From Alishewanella agri BL06 (GTDB lineage Bacteria; Pseudomonadota; Gammaproteobacteria; Enterobacterales; Alteromonadaceae): a DNA stretch of 64,000 nt. Positions 45,577-56,191 of this stretch are shown here, piece by piece. The stretch is taken from contig NZ_AKKU01000009.1 in NCBI RefSeq assembly GCF_000272005.1, positions 9,335 through 73,334 on the forward strand, read 5' to 3'. Each line of letters opens with the position of its first letter. Position 1 is the first letter of the stretch. Below the pieces are notes generated by a model, which had not been told where the DNA came from, did not search any database, and worked only from the letters and a program-made list of their open reading frames with translations. A program made the position numbers and the translations under genes.

Positions 45577-47082
45577 CTATAAAATCGGGGCCATGAGGTG
45601 CGCGGCGCGCGACACAGCACGTAACCACCAGGGACGCAATGCCAGTTCAGACAATGACATTTGCCGTGACTGACTGAAATCGACTAAAAACTGTTGCTCC
45701 AGTTGCCGGGTAAAGGCTTCATCCAGCAACAAGGCGGTAATTTCAAAATTTAAGCGAAACGAGCGGTTATCCAGATTTACGGTGCCGATGGCGGCAAGAC
45801 GCTCGTCAACCAGAAAGCTTTTTGCATGTAAAAAGCCTTGCTGATAACGATAGATTTTAACACCGGCATCTAATAAAGGCCCGATAAAGGCATAAGCCGC
45901 CTGCGTCACTAACAGGTTATCGGTTTGCTCCGGGATCAGAATACGCACATCCACCCCACGCAGGGCAGCGAGTTTAAGGGCCGCCAGGGTACCTTCGTCT
46001 GGCACAAAGTAGGGGCTGGCAATCCAGATCCGCTCTCTGGCACTGTGCAAGGCATGCTGGATCAGTAGGCTGGCGGTTTCGAAGCGATCGGCCGGACCAG
46101 AGGGTAAGATCAACACCGGAATATCGTCAGTCGCCGCCGCTTCAGCCTGCCAATGCAAGGCGGGCACGGTGTCAGCGCTCCAGAACCAGTCTTCAACAAA
46201 AGATAATTGCAACGCTAATACCGCCGGCCCCGTCAATTTTAAATGGGTATCACGCCAATTACCGTAACGCGGGTCCTGCCCCAAATATTCATTGCCAACG
46301 TTCAGGCCACCCAGCCAGCCATGTTGGCCGTCGCTAATGACAATTTTGCGATGATTTCGAAAATTCAGCTGAAAGCGGTTACCCGGGCCCTTAGTAGAAT
46401 GAAAAGGCCGCACAGCGACGCCCGCAGCAGTTAACTGGCGTAAGTAGGCCTGGGACAGGCGGTAACTACCAATCTCATCGTACAGAAAATAGACCGCAAC
46501 GCCCTGCTGCGCTTTGTCAATCAGGGCCTGCTGTAAGCGTTGCCCCAGCTCATCGTCGCGCACGATATAAAACTGGACTAACAGATAATGCTGTGCCGCG
46601 GCAATACCGGCAAAAATACTGTCAAAAGTCGCTTCACCATCAATCAGCAACTCAGCGGCATTTCCACGCAAAAACGGCATTTTTGCTAACTGCTCAACAG
46701 CCTGCAAACTGCCGCGTTCGCGGGTACTTTGCAGAATATATTGCTCTACTCCCGATGCTTTAAGCTGATGTTTACTGACAAGTTCATGTTCAGTAGCCTG
46801 GCGGGAAATAATATAACCCTGAAACCGGCTGCGGCCAAAGATCCAATAAGCCGGCACCGCCACGTACGGAAAGGTATTTAGCGACACAATCCAGGCAATA
46901 CTGCCCTGCGCTGTGCGGGATGACATCAGCGCATCCAATGATGACAGCAAGCCAGAAAGATGAAACAGTGCCAGCAAAACCAGCAGCAGACGACGCTTTT
47001 TAGAGACTAAGGGTTTGCCCGAGGCTAGCGCGCCAGATGAGCGGCTAAAGGCCTGCTGCAGTAATTTTTGTATCCTTAGCAT
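45577..47082 (-). CDS. cls: Cardiolipin synthase
   Basis: A 501-residue phospholipase-D-family enzyme that makes cardiolipin. Two N-terminal transmembrane segments (about 33-50 and 62-80) are followed by the two HKD catalytic motifs: FRNHRKIVISDGQHGWLGG near 243-261 and FLHAKSFLVDERLAAIGT near 415-432. It matches the ClsA layout. Located 13 bases after zapC, in the run pyrD-zapC-cls-methyltransferase. Confidence 0.93.
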   Translation of the reverse strand: MLRIQKLLQQAFSRSSGALASGKPLVSKKRRLLLVLLALFHLSGLLSSLDALMSSRTAQGSIAWIVSLNTFPYVAVPAYWIFGRSRFQGYIISRQATEHELVSKHQLKASGVEQYILQSTRERGSLQAVEQLAKMPFLRGNAAELLIDGEATFDSIFAGIAAAQHYLLVQFYIVRDDELGQRLQQALIDKAQQGVAVYFLYDEIGSYRLSQAYLRQLTAAGVAVRPFHSTKGPGNRFQLNFRNHRKIVISDGQHGWLGGLNVGNEYLGQDPRYGNWRDTHLKLTGPAVLALQLSFVEDWFWSADTVPALHWQAEAAATDDIPVLILPSGPADRFETASLLIQHALHSARERIWIASPYFVPDEGTLAALKLAALRGVDVRILIPEQTDNLLVTQAAYAFIGPLLDAGVKIYRYQQGFLHAKSFLVDERLAAIGTVNLDNRSFRLNFEITALLLDEAFTRQLEQQFLVDFSQSRQMSLSELALRPWWLRAVSRAAHLMAPIL

Positions 47083-47095
47083 TCAGGCCTTAAAA

Positions 47096-47611
47096 TCAGG
47101 CAGTGCGGGCGAGATTGACATCTTGTTCGATAGGTGTTGCTCTGTTTCGTAATACCCGGATTACTGTACTGCGTGCCAGCAACTTACCAGCGAGCGATTC
47201 GCCAGCCTCAAGCAACAGGCACTCGACACATTCCAGATCTGAAGCAACCACTAAAGCAGTGATGGTGTCTTTACCTTGCAACTGTACCAACTGATATAAA
47301 CCACTGTCTTGCGAGCGTTGGGTGGCAAAGTACCAGCTTTTATGGGCGCTCAGTTGCCGGTAGCGATTGGCCAGCGCATGTAAAGTCAACTCCAGACGCA
47401 GCGCATCGTCGCTGATGACCGGCAGTAATGCATCATGAAAACGCCAATAACTTTCCGCCTCTTCTAGCGAAAAAGGTTGCTGCTGGATCCGGCTATGCAG
47501 ATTAGCGCCCGATAGGTCGGAACAAAACTGCAACTGGTCATCTATTTCCAACAACAGACGATCTTTTTGCGGGCAGTAATGCCAGGTCCATTGCTCTGAC
47601 GGCGTTAACAT
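47096..47611 (-). CDS. zapC: Cell division protein ZapC
   Basis: A 171-residue ZapC protein, which stabilises FtsZ filaments at midcell. The N-terminal WTWHYCPQKDRLLLEI and the LHSRIQQQPFSLEEAESYW block identify it. Located directly downstream of pyrD, as in E. coli. Confidence 0.9.
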   Translation of the reverse strand: MLTPSEQWTWHYCPQKDRLLLEIDDQLQFCSDLSGANLHSRIQQQPFSLEEAESYWRFHDALLPVISDDALRLELTLHALANRYRQLSAHKSWYFATQRSQDSGLYQLVQLQGKDTITALVVASDLECVECLLLEAGESLAGKLLARSTVIRVLRNRATPIEQDVNLARTA

Positions 47612-47720
47612 TGTGCTCCTTTATCTGGTCAGACTACGCACTTATTAGCACTAATATAGCACGCCGATCAAAAAGTTAAAGAATAATTCTGTCTAAATAA
47701 CCATGATCGGCAACAGATCG

Positions 47721-48731
47721 TTATAAGGACTCGACGATTTCTTTGATTAACGCCGGCCCGCGGTAAATAAAACCCGTATACAGTTGTAACAGATCAGCAC
47801 CCGCGGCCAATTTTTCTGCTGCAGAGGCCGCATCATGGATACCGCCAACACCAATAATCGGAAACGCCGGGCCGACGGCCTGACGTAACTGACTTAATAC
47901 CTGGGTACTGCGTTGTTGTACCGGTTTACCACTTAAACCACCAGCTTCATCGCTATAACGCTGGCCGGCCACCAGGCTACGATCCAGCGTGGTGTTAGTC
48001 GCGATAGCACCATCCATTTTGCTGCTTAACAGGGTTTCGGCCACCTGCTCTACCGCTACCGCGTCCATATCTGGCGCAATTTTTACAAAGACCGGCACAT
48101 AGTTATCATACTGCGCCTGCAAATCCAGCTGCTCATTCTTAACGCTTTGCAGCAAATCAAACAAGGCCTCACCAAACTGTAGATCCCGCAATCCCGGCGT
48201 ATTGGGCGAAGAAATATTGACTGTGATATAACTGGCATAGGGGTAGACTTTACGCATACAGTGCACATAGTCATCTTTACCCTGCTCGTTTGGGGTATCT
48301 TTGTTCTTGCCGATGTTGATACCCAACACCCCTTTAAACTGACTATGCTTTACGTTATTAACCAGATAATCCACGCCTTTATTGTTAAAACCCATGCGGT
48401 TAATAATGGCTTCCGCCTGCGGTAAGCGGAACATGCGCGGTTTGGGATTACCCTGTTGTGGCCGCGGTGTGACAGTACCGACTTCCAGGAAACCAAACCC
48501 CATTTGGGCAAAAGCGGCGATACAGTCAGCGTTTTTATCCAAACCAGCCGCTAAGCCAACCGGGTTTTCAAAGCGAATGCCAGCGACGGTTTTCGGCTTA
48601 GTCAGCAGTTGTTGCTGCCATAACGCCGACAGTGGTGTATGCGCCAGACGTTTTAAACTTCCAAGCGCAAAATCATGCGAGCGCTCAGCATCACAACTAA
48701 ATAACACCTTTCTGGCAAGAGGATAAAACAT
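47721..48731 (-). CDS. pyrD: Dihydroorotate dehydrogenase (quinone)
   Basis: A 336-residue class 2 dihydroorotate dehydrogenase of pyrimidine synthesis, membrane associated through an N-terminal helix and coupled to quinone. [16 protein letters not shown] near 55-70, [18 protein letters not shown] near 80-97, and the catalytic serine in [14 protein letters not shown] near 175 are present. Length matches the class 2 family. Confidence 0.96.
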   Translation of the reverse strand: MFYPLARKVLFSCDAERSHDFALGSLKRLAHTPLSALWQQQLLTKPKTVAGIRFENPVGLAAGLDKNADCIAAFAQMGFGFLEVGTVTPRPQQGNPKPRMFRLPQAEAIINRMGFNNKGVDYLVNNVKHSQFKGVLGINIGKNKDTPNEQGKDDYVHCMRKVYPYASYITVNISSPNTPGLRDLQFGEALFDLLQSVKNEQLDLQAQYDNYVPVFVKIAPDMDAVAVEQVAETLLSSKMDGAIATNTTLDRSLVAGQRYSDEAGGLSGKPVQQRSTQVLSQLRQAVGPAFPIIGVGGIHDAASAAEKLAAGADLLQLYTGFIYRGPALIKEIVESL

Positions 48732-48740
48732 AACGGATCC

Positions 48741-48774
48741 TAAAATAAAAAATACCCCGGCGAACCGGGGTATT
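48741..48774 (-). terminator. Terminator of the glutamate dehydrogenase gene
   Basis: AATACCCCGG / CCGGGGTATT with a 4-base loop and a T-rich tail (TTTTATTTTA) on the minus strand, 30 bases after the gene's stop and just upstream of pyrD. Confidence 0.88.
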
Positions 48775-48803
48775 GTAATGATTTTACTAGTTAATGAATA
48801 GCA

Positions 48804-51800
48804 TCAGACCGATTGACTTAATAACATCAGCTCACGCATTGCAACCGAGAACTTAGCGAATTCATGGCTTTGCGTCGTCTTAAACTCAGACAACATTAAG
48901 CGCCACCGCTCTACCAGACCACTGTGCTGCTCCAGCCAGTTGCTGATGATGTCCTCAGCATTGCACACCGTACCGCAGCTTTTTACTACCACTGAGGTTA
49001 AACCACGTTGCTGCCAATCCAGCTCTTCGCGATACGATGCCCGCGCCAGAGCCTGCCAATGGTTGGCGACCGGCTGCCGGGTAATTTGCTCCAGGAACCA
49101 GTGTAGCTCCAGTTTATCGCCTAATTTAAAGTAAATTTCAGCGACCATCGCCAATGGTGTTTGCTGTGCATCTGCCACCTGCGCGATATCCATCACCGAG
49201 AACACTGTACTCAACCGGCTGACATAGGATGCTACCTGCTCCGGAATACCCTGCTCCACCAGCTCCTGTGCTTTTTCTGCCAGTTCCTGCATTTCACGCT
49301 CAGCAATATACTGCGTTAAATCGCGGCAAATCGCTTCGTACGCCGGTTTGAAGAAATCTACGGTTTGGGTAATGTCCAGCGACTTGTCACGGTGACGTAC
49401 AAACCAGCGGGTAGCCCGACGCATAGTGCGGCGCAGTTGGAACAGCACCCGGCTTTGCAGCGCGGCTGAGACTTTATTATCCAGCTGTTGTAATTGCTTC
49501 CAGTTGTGTGACAGATCGAACAACTCACGCACTATGGCATAGCAAATCGCCACTTCAGCCACTGAGGCGCCGGTTTCTTCAAACATCCGCTGCACGAAGT
49601 TCGGGCCCATCTCGTTAACCAGCATATTCGCCAGTTTGGTGGCGATAATTTCCGCTTTCAGCGGGTGCTGGCTAATTTCTTTGCCAAACTTCTGTTGTAA
49701 TATCGCTGGGAAAGCACCGGTCAATAATTTTTGGAAGAACGGATTATCCGACACTTCCGGCGTCACCAAGCGTTCTTTTAGCACCATCTTGCCGTAAGCG
49801 GTTAAAATTGCCAGCTCAGGTCGGGTTAAGCCCATACCTTTGGCCATCCGATCCGCTAACTCATCGTCTGACGGCAGGAATTCCAACTCACGGTTAAGTT
49901 TACCGTCTTTCTCCAGAGCATGGATAAAGCGGGTATATTCTTTGATCTGCTCTGAACCCAGCAAGGACGACAAGCTGATGCTCTCAGTCTGCCGGTAACA
50001 GTCGCCGATAACAATAGCGGCCACGTCGTCCGTCATATCATTGAGTAACGTATTACGCTGTTTCAGCGTCAGATCACCGGCTGCCATTAAGGCGTTTAGC
50101 AGGATCTTGATATTGACTTCGTTATCCGAGCAGGTTACGCCGCCAACGTTGTCGACGAAGTCAGTATTAATTCGTCCGCCATTGGCTGCGAATTCAATCC
50201 GGCCGCGCTGGGTACAACCCAGGTTACCGCCCTCACCAAAAATCTTCGCCCGCAGTTCACGGCCATTGACCCGTAAGGCTTCTGAACCGCGATCGCCAAC
50301 TTCCGCATGGCTTTCGTTGCTACCTTTAACGTAGGTACCGATACCACCGTTCCAAATCAGATCCACCGGCATCATCAGACATTCACGGATCAATTCGTTT
50401 GGCGTCATGCTGGCTTTGGTCGTGCCCAGCATATCTTTCATTTGCTGGCTTAACTTAATCGATTTCGCACTACGGGCAAAGACACCACCACCCTCAGAGA
50501 TCAGTGACTTATCAAAATCATCCCAGGTTGAAGTTGGTAAGTTAAATAAACGCTCACGCTCTTTATAGGTCTTGGCTGCATCCGGATTCGGGTCGATAAA
50601 GATATGCATATGGTTAAAAGCAACCTGCAGACGGATGTGTTTCGACAACAACATACCGTTACCAAAGACGTCACCCGCCATATCACCGATACCCACGCAG
50701 GTAAAATCAGTAGTCTGGCAATCGATACCGATTTCGCGGAAATGGCGTTTTACTGCCTCCCAACCGCCACGGGCTGTGATACCCATCTTTTTATGGTCAT
50801 AGCCGTTAGAGCCACCTGATGCGAAGGCATCACCCAACCAGAAACCGTACTCTTCCGAAATCCCGTTAGAAATATCGGAGAAGGTAGCCGTGCCCTTATC
50901 GGCAGCAACTACCAGGTACGGATCGTCTTCGTCTAACCGCACCACGTCAACCGGCGGTACGATACTGCCTTGTTTAATATTGTCGGTGATATCCAGTAAG
51001 CCACGGATAAAGGTGCGGTAACATTCTTTGCCTTCATTGATAAAGGCTTCGCGACCACCGGTTTCCGGTAATTTCTTACAGACAAAACCGCCTTTTGCGC
51101 CTGATGGTACGATAACAGTGTTTTTCACCTGCTGTGCTTTTACCAGGCCCAGTACTTCGGTGCGGAAGTCTTCGCGGCGATCGGACCAACGTAAACCACC
51201 CCGAGCCACCTTGCCAAAGCGTAAATGCACGCCTTCTACCCGCGGTGAGTACACGAAAATCTCGAACATCGGCATCGGGAGCGGCATATCCGGAATCAGA
51301 TCAGGTTTGATCTTGAAGGAGATATACGGCTTGTCAGCGCCATCTGCGGCTTTCTGGAAGTAGTTGGTTCTTAAGGTCGCATTAATCATATCGACAAAGC
51401 GACGGATAATCCGATCATCGTCCAGATTAGCGACGTTCTCTAACTGCTCATTAATTTGTTCAGTCAGTTTTTCTAACTGCTTAGCCGTCGTTTTCAGTGA
51501 CGGTGAAAACTTGGCGTTAAACAGCTGTACCAGCAAGCCAGCCAGGGTGGCATAACGGGCAAAAGTGCTTTCGACATAGCTTTGGCTAAAGGTGCCACCG
51601 ATCTGGCGTTTATATTTAGCAAAGGCACGTAAAATGGAGGCCTCGCGCCCAGTTAAACCGGCGCCAAGGATCAAGCGGTTAAAGCCGTCATCTTCCAGCT
51701 GGCCTGCCCACACCTTGGTCAAAGAATCCTGAAAGCTTTGTGAGGCAGCAGCAAAATCAGTCGGGATCTCGCCATTTAGCTCCATCGCGAAGTTCAGGAT

Positions 51801-53630
51801 CCAGCTGACCGAGCCATCCGGACACTTCACCGCATAAGGCGTTTCACCAATTACCCGCAGACCAAAGTTTTCCAACATGGGTAGCACATCGGATAAATGG
51901 ATCGGCTGGTCTTTGTGGAACAGGTTTAGACGCACTGCTTTACTGTCACGCCCTTCTTCCTGTGGCCGGTAGAACAGCATCTCCAGCTTGTGGTCAGCGG
52001 ATAATGACTCCAGCTTACCGATATCGACCAGCGCGTCATTGGGCAGCATATCTTCTTTGTAGGCCCGCGGGAACGCATTAACGTACTTGCGGCTTAATTC
52101 ACGGCCGCGCGCTTCACCATAAACCCCGATCAGGGCAGCTTCCAGTTTGTCTTCCCAGGTACGGGCCGCTTCAACCAGATTTCGTTCGATTTCTTTCACG
52201 TTGTACTCAACTTGGCTATCGTTGATCCGCACCAGATAATGAGTACGGGCCAACACAGATTCAGAGAAATAAGTGGTAAATTCAACCGGCTCGGTTGAAC
52301 CTAAAGCACGTGCTAGTATGGCTTGGGTGTCTTTACGCAGCTGAGTGTTATAACGCTCGCGTGGTACATACACCATTGCCGTGACGAAACGGCCAAAGGT
52401 ATCTTCACGCACAAATAAACGCGTCATATCACGTTCCTGCATTTGCAGTACGCCACGGCTGACATCCAGCAGCTCATCGACATTAGCCTGGATCAGCTCA
52501 TCCCGTGGATAGGTTTCTAAAATATTCAGCAGGGCTTTATAGGCATGAGTACCGACCGCAAATTCTGAGCGCTCCATCACCTGCTTTAACTTACCCTTTA
52601 ACAACGGGATTTCTGCCGCAGAATTGTTATACAAGCTGGAGGAGTACAGACCGATAAAGCGATCTTCACCCACTACTTTGCCACTCTTGTCGAAGCGTTT
52701 AATACCGACATAATCGATATAGGCCGGGCGATGTACACGGGATTTGGCATTGGTTTTGGTTAAAATTAACAGCGAGCTGTTCAGTGCCTGCTGGCGGCCG
52801 CGCTCCGGTAATTCAGACAGCATCAGATCCCGCGGCTCTGAACGGCGCATCAGGCCTAAGGCCGAATCACGTTCACCGACAATCTGATAATCGCCTTTGA
52901 CCGGCTTGATATCGTAGGAGCGGTAACCTAACAGCGTAAAGTTATCTTTGGCCAACCAGTTTAAAAACTCTGTGGTCTCGGTTAACTCGTCTTTTGATGC
53001 CTTACCGGCATGCTTAGGTAAGGCTTTGATCACGTCCAGCAGCTTCTGCCGCGCCGGTTGCCAGTCCTGAACCGCCAGAGAGACATCTTCCATCACCGAT
53101 AACAACTCGGCTTTTAATGCGGCAATGGCCTCACTGTCCGTCATCCGATCAATTTCAATATGAAACACGGTTTGCTGTGTGGTGGCATCGCTTAAGCGGC
53201 CCAGCTTGGCAAAATCGGTAATATTACCCGCCGCATCACGTTTAGTTTGCAGCGGATAATGCAGTAACAGATGAGATGCAATATTATGCCGGCTCAATGC
53301 CATTCGCACTGAGTCCACCAGAAACGGCATGTCCTGCACCACCATTTCGACAATGGTGTGTTTTGACTCCCAGCCGTGACGGGCAATTTCCGGGTTAAAC
53401 ACCCGGATGCGCGCTGCTGGCTCGGCATGTTGATTAAAGGTTTGCCACAAACTTAAGGCTGCGCCGTACAGATCGCTGTCATTACGACCCACTAAATCTT
53501 CACTCGACATATTGCCATACAGGGTATGGGCAAATTTATCGACTAACTCAACCTGTTCTTTTACTTTTTGTTTGATCAGTTTGCTGACATTTTGTAGTAA
53601 TACTGAGGGTAGACCATCTATCTTTGCCAT
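48804..53630 (-). CDS. gdhB: Large NAD-specific glutamate dehydrogenase (180-kDa class)
   Basis: A 1608-residue enzyme of the 180-kDa NAD-glutamate dehydrogenase class, which oxidises glutamate to 2-oxoglutarate and ammonia, mainly catabolic. The N-terminal half carries ACT-like regulatory domains; the catalytic Rossmann core with the PSGAKGGFVCKKLP lysine motif starts near residue 845 and the NAD-binding domain with VGIGDMAGDVFGNG near 975. The C-terminal region is helical and class specific. ATG start behind AAAGGATG. The upstream 240 bases contain only the RND terminator and its promoter. Confidence 0.95.
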   Translation of the reverse strand: MAKIDGLPSVLLQNVSKLIKQKVKEQVELVDKFAHTLYGNMSSEDLVGRNDSDLYGAALSLWQTFNQHAEPAARIRVFNPEIARHGWESKHTIVEMVVQDMPFLVDSVRMALSRHNIASHLLLHYPLQTKRDAAGNITDFAKLGRLSDATTQQTVFHIEIDRMTDSEAIAALKAELLSVMEDVSLAVQDWQPARQKLLDVIKALPKHAGKASKDELTETTEFLNWLAKDNFTLLGYRSYDIKPVKGDYQIVGERDSALGLMRRSEPRDLMLSELPERGRQQALNSSLLILTKTNAKSRVHRPAYIDYVGIKRFDKSGKVVGEDRFIGLYSSSLYNNSAAEIPLLKGKLKQVMERSEFAVGTHAYKALLNILETYPRDELIQANVDELLDVSRGVLQMQERDMTRLFVREDTFGRFVTAMVYVPRERYNTQLRKDTQAILARALGSTEPVEFTTYFSESVLARTHYLVRINDSQVEYNVKEIERNLVEAARTWEDKLEAALIGVYGEARGRELSRKYVNAFPRAYKEDMLPNDALVDIGKLESLSADHKLEMLFYRPQEEGRDSKAVRLNLFHKDQPIHLSDVLPMLENFGLRVIGETPYAVKCPDGSVSWILNFAMELNGEIPTDFAAASQSFQDSLTKVWAGQLEDDGFNRLILGAGLTGREASILRAFAKYKRQIGGTFSQSYVESTFARYATLAGLLVQLFNAKFSPSLKTTAKQLEKLTEQINEQLENVANLDDDRIIRRFVDMINATLRTNYFQKAADGADKPYISFKIKPDLIPDMPLPMPMFEIFVYSPRVEGVHLRFGKVARGGLRWSDRREDFRTEVLGLVKAQQVKNTVIVPSGAKGGFVCKKLPETGGREAFINEGKECYRTFIRGLLDITDNIKQGSIVPPVDVVRLDEDDPYLVVAADKGTATFSDISNGISEEYGFWLGDAFASGGSNGYDHKKMGITARGGWEAVKRHFREIGIDCQTTDFTCVGIGDMAGDVFGNGMLLSKHIRLQVAFNHMHIFIDPNPDAAKTYKERERLFNLPTSTWDDFDKSLISEGGGVFARSAKSIKLSQQMKDMLGTTKASMTPNELIRECLMMPVDLIWNGGIGTYVKGSNESHAEVGDRGSEALRVNGRELRAKIFGEGGNLGCTQRGRIEFAANGGRINTDFVDNVGGVTCSDNEVNIKILLNALMAAGDLTLKQRNTLLNDMTDDVAAIVIGDCYRQTESISLSSLLGSEQIKEYTRFIHALEKDGKLNRELEFLPSDDELADRMAKGMGLTRPELAILTAYGKMVLKERLVTPEVSDNPFFQKLLTGAFPAILQQKFGKEISQHPLKAEIIATKLANMLVNEMGPNFVQRMFEETGASVAEVAICYAIVRELFDLSHNWKQLQQLDNKVSAALQSRVLFQLRRTMRRATRWFVRHRDKSLDITQTVDFFKPAYEAICRDLTQYIAEREMQELAEKAQELVEQGIPEQVASYVSRLSTVFSVMDIAQVADAQQTPLAMVAEIYFKLGDKLELHWFLEQITRQPVANHWQALARASYREELDWQQRGLTSVVVKSCGTVCNAEDIISNWLEQHSGLVERWRLMLSEFKTTQSHEFAKFSVAMRELMLLSQSV

Positions 53631-53809
53631 TATTGCATCCTTTTATCAATCACTGCGACATTGCAGGATCCACAAAATTAACGGGGATACTTTAAGCTGC
53701 GCAGTGTAGTAGCTATTGTAGCGCTTTTGAAGCGATATTTGTGGCTTTTACGCTGGTTATACCACTGAATTACCGGCATTTCTGGCTGAATATTCAGCTT
53801 GTTTAAATA

Positions 53810-53833
53810 GAAAATGGCCTTTCGGCCATTTTC
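53810..53833 (-). terminator. Terminator of the envelope cluster
   Basis: GAAAATGGCC / GGCCATTTTC with a 4-base loop 39 bases after the RND gene, and a T-containing tail TATTTAAAC on the minus strand. The perfect palindrome may also act in the other direction. Confidence 0.75.
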
Positions 53834-53871
53834 ATTGTTTAAGCTGCATAATTATATTTTTTTCTGTTGGG

Positions 53872-56190
53872 CTAATTATTTTTGCGCCAGAAAAAAGCCG
53901 CCAGTGCCGGCAATACGACGATTGCCCCCAACATATTAACGATAAACATAAAGGTCAGCAGGATCCCCATATCCACCTGGAATTTCAGCGCCGAGAACAC
54001 CCAGGTACTAACACCTATAGCCAGAGTAATACCGGTAAACAGTACCGCACTGCCTCGCTCTTTTAACGCCTCAAAGTAGGCCTGACGCAGTGGCATACCA
54101 TCGCGTAACTGCTGGCTCATCGTTGACAGGATATAGATACCATAGTCCACACCAATACCCACACCCAGTGCAATAACCGGCAATGTCGACACGGTTAAAC
54201 CAATCTGCAACTTAGTCATCAATGCAGTAGCTAACACCGATACCACATACAGCGGAATAATGACTGCAGCGGTGGCACGCACCGAGCGGAAGCTCAGTAA
54301 ACATAGCAGAATCACCGCCGCATAAACGTACCACATCATCGGTTGCTGCGCGGCACTTACCGCCTCATTGGTGGCAGCCATGACACCGGCCGGGCCGGTT
54401 GCCAGCATAAAGCGGGTATCCGCATCACCCAGCTCAGCGCCATGTTGCTTGGCTGCGGCAACCACCCGCTCTATGGTTTCGGCTTTATGATCTTCGAGGA
54501 AAATCATCACTGGCATCACTGAGCAATCGGCATTCAATAAACCGGTGCTGGTTTCAACCCGTGATGACGCCTGCACCAGGCTTTGCGCATTACGTGGTAA
54601 TACCCGCCATTTAGCGTTGCCTTCGTTATAGGCGGCGTTAATCACTTTTGATACCGACGGCAAGGATACCGCCGACTGCACACCTGGTACGTTTTCCATC
54701 AGCCATTGGAACTGATCGATACGATCCATAATGTCATGATGGGTACAGGCACTGGGAATACTCTCAACCATCACATTGATATAGTCGACTGAGATCGCAA
54801 AGCGGTCAGTGATTAAAAAAGTATCCTGGTTATAGCGTGAGTCTTCGTGCAGCGCCGGCGCACCGGCATGCAAATCACCAATTTTCAGTTGCTGGCTCTG
54901 CCAATAGCCATAAGCAAACAATAACGCAGTACAGGCCAGGATCACCGCAGCGTAACGGCGCGTGGCAAAGGCGGATAACGCATACCAGGCTTTATCTGCT
55001 GCCACATTCGGCTTGGCTACCCGTTCCTGATAGGCTTTACTAAAGCGTACAAAAGACATCAGCACCGGTAACAGGATCAGGTTAGTCAGAATAATGACCG
55101 CCACACCCAAACTGGCGGTAATGGCCAGCTCACGGATCACGCCGATTTCAATAATCAATAACGTTAAAAAACCGACTGTATCAGATAACAGCGCCACGCC
55201 ACCTGGGATCAACAGTTTGCGGAAACTGGCCTGGGCTGCAGTTTTGGCATTCATCCCAGCAGCTACCCTTTTACCGGTGGAGTTAATCATCTGTACGCCG
55301 TGACTTACGCCTATGGCAAAGACTAAGAACGGGACCAGAATTGACATCGGATCGATGCCAAAACCCAGCACCGTCAGCAAGCCCATCTGCCAGACTACGG
55401 CAATCAGTGAACAGGCTATCGGTAATACCGTCAACATCACCGAACGACAGAACAGGAACACCATAAAGGTCGTAATGACGATCGCCACACCGAAGAAGGC
55501 AACGACACCTTTAGCGCCTTCTGCCACATCGCCAACCATTTTGGCGAAGCCAATAATATGCACACTAACCTGTTCGGTCTGGTATTTGGCGCGGATATCA
55601 TTTTCCAGTTTACCGGCAAAGGCGATGGTATCCAGCGGCAGGTTAGTTTCCGGATCGTATTCGAGTAACGAAGCCGTAATCATGGCGCAGCTATAGTCAT
55701 CCGCGACCATGCGACCGATAACACCGGCTTTCTCGGCGTTTTCTTTCACCCGCGCTAAGCCCTCGGCATCCGGTGTAAAGTCGGCTGGGATAACCGGTCC
55801 ACCAGCAAAACCATCCTCGACCACCTCAATAAAGCGGGTGCTCGGGCTAAACAGGGATTTAACCAGCACACGCTCCACTCCGGGGGTATAAACCACATCA
55901 TCATGGGCGCGACGTAAACTATCGAAGAAGTTGGCATTAAAGATATCGCCGCTGGCATCACACATCGCGATAAGAATATTGTTAGCGCCACCGAAGTCCT
56001 GTTCATGTTTCAGGTAGGTTTGCATATATTCGTGCTTTAGCGGAATGTTTTTGCTAAAAGCCGCATCCAGTTTGATATCGGTTGCCCGCCACAACAAGAC
56101 AAGGGTCGCGACCGCAAACAGCACCAGCACCACTAAGCGATGACGGAACAGGCTATACTCAAACTTATTTACCAGCCAATTCATACTCAT
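53872..56190 (-). CDS. RND/MMPL-family transporter
   Basis: A 772-residue inner-membrane protein of the RND superfamily, MMPL branch, without adaptor or outer-membrane channel genes typical of drug efflux. Two halves, each with one helix, a large periplasmic loop and five helices, are visible. GVGIGVDYGIYILSTM near 665 and ILVPFLVFAIGVSHGVQM near 290 are the charged transmembrane motifs that couple to protons. It begins one base after the YCF48 gene's stop, so they are translated together. Probably moves a hydrophobic compound through the envelope. Confidence 0.88.
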   Translation of the reverse strand: MSMNWLVNKFEYSLFRHRLVVLVLFAVATLVLLWRATDIKLDAAFSKNIPLKHEYMQTYLKHEQDFGGANNILIAMCDASGDIFNANFFDSLRRAHDDVVYTPGVERVLVKSLFSPSTRFIEVVEDGFAGGPVIPADFTPDAEGLARVKENAEKAGVIGRMVADDYSCAMITASLLEYDPETNLPLDTIAFAGKLENDIRAKYQTEQVSVHIIGFAKMVGDVAEGAKGVVAFFGVAIVITTFMVFLFCRSVMLTVLPIACSLIAVVWQMGLLTVLGFGIDPMSILVPFLVFAIGVSHGVQMINSTGKRVAAGMNAKTAAQASFRKLLIPGGVALLSDTVGFLTLLIIEIGVIRELAITASLGVAVIILTNLILLPVLMSFVRFSKAYQERVAKPNVAADKAWYALSAFATRRYAAVILACTALLFAYGYWQSQQLKIGDLHAGAPALHEDSRYNQDTFLITDRFAISVDYINVMVESIPSACTHHDIMDRIDQFQWLMENVPGVQSAVSLPSVSKVINAAYNEGNAKWRVLPRNAQSLVQASSRVETSTGLLNADCSVMPVMIFLEDHKAETIERVVAAAKQHGAELGDADTRFMLATGPAGVMAATNEAVSAAQQPMMWYVYAAVILLCLLSFRSVRATAAVIIPLYVVSVLATALMTKLQIGLTVSTLPVIALGVGIGVDYGIYILSTMSQQLRDGMPLRQAYFEALKERGSAVLFTGITLAIGVSTWVFSALKFQVDMGILLTFMFIVNMLGAIVVLPALAAFFWRKNN

Positions 56191-56191
56191 A

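Noticed and set aside
45566-45628. Upstream start for the methyltransferase
   Set aside because: It overlaps cls and its residues are not homologous; TTG 45565 has AGGAG.
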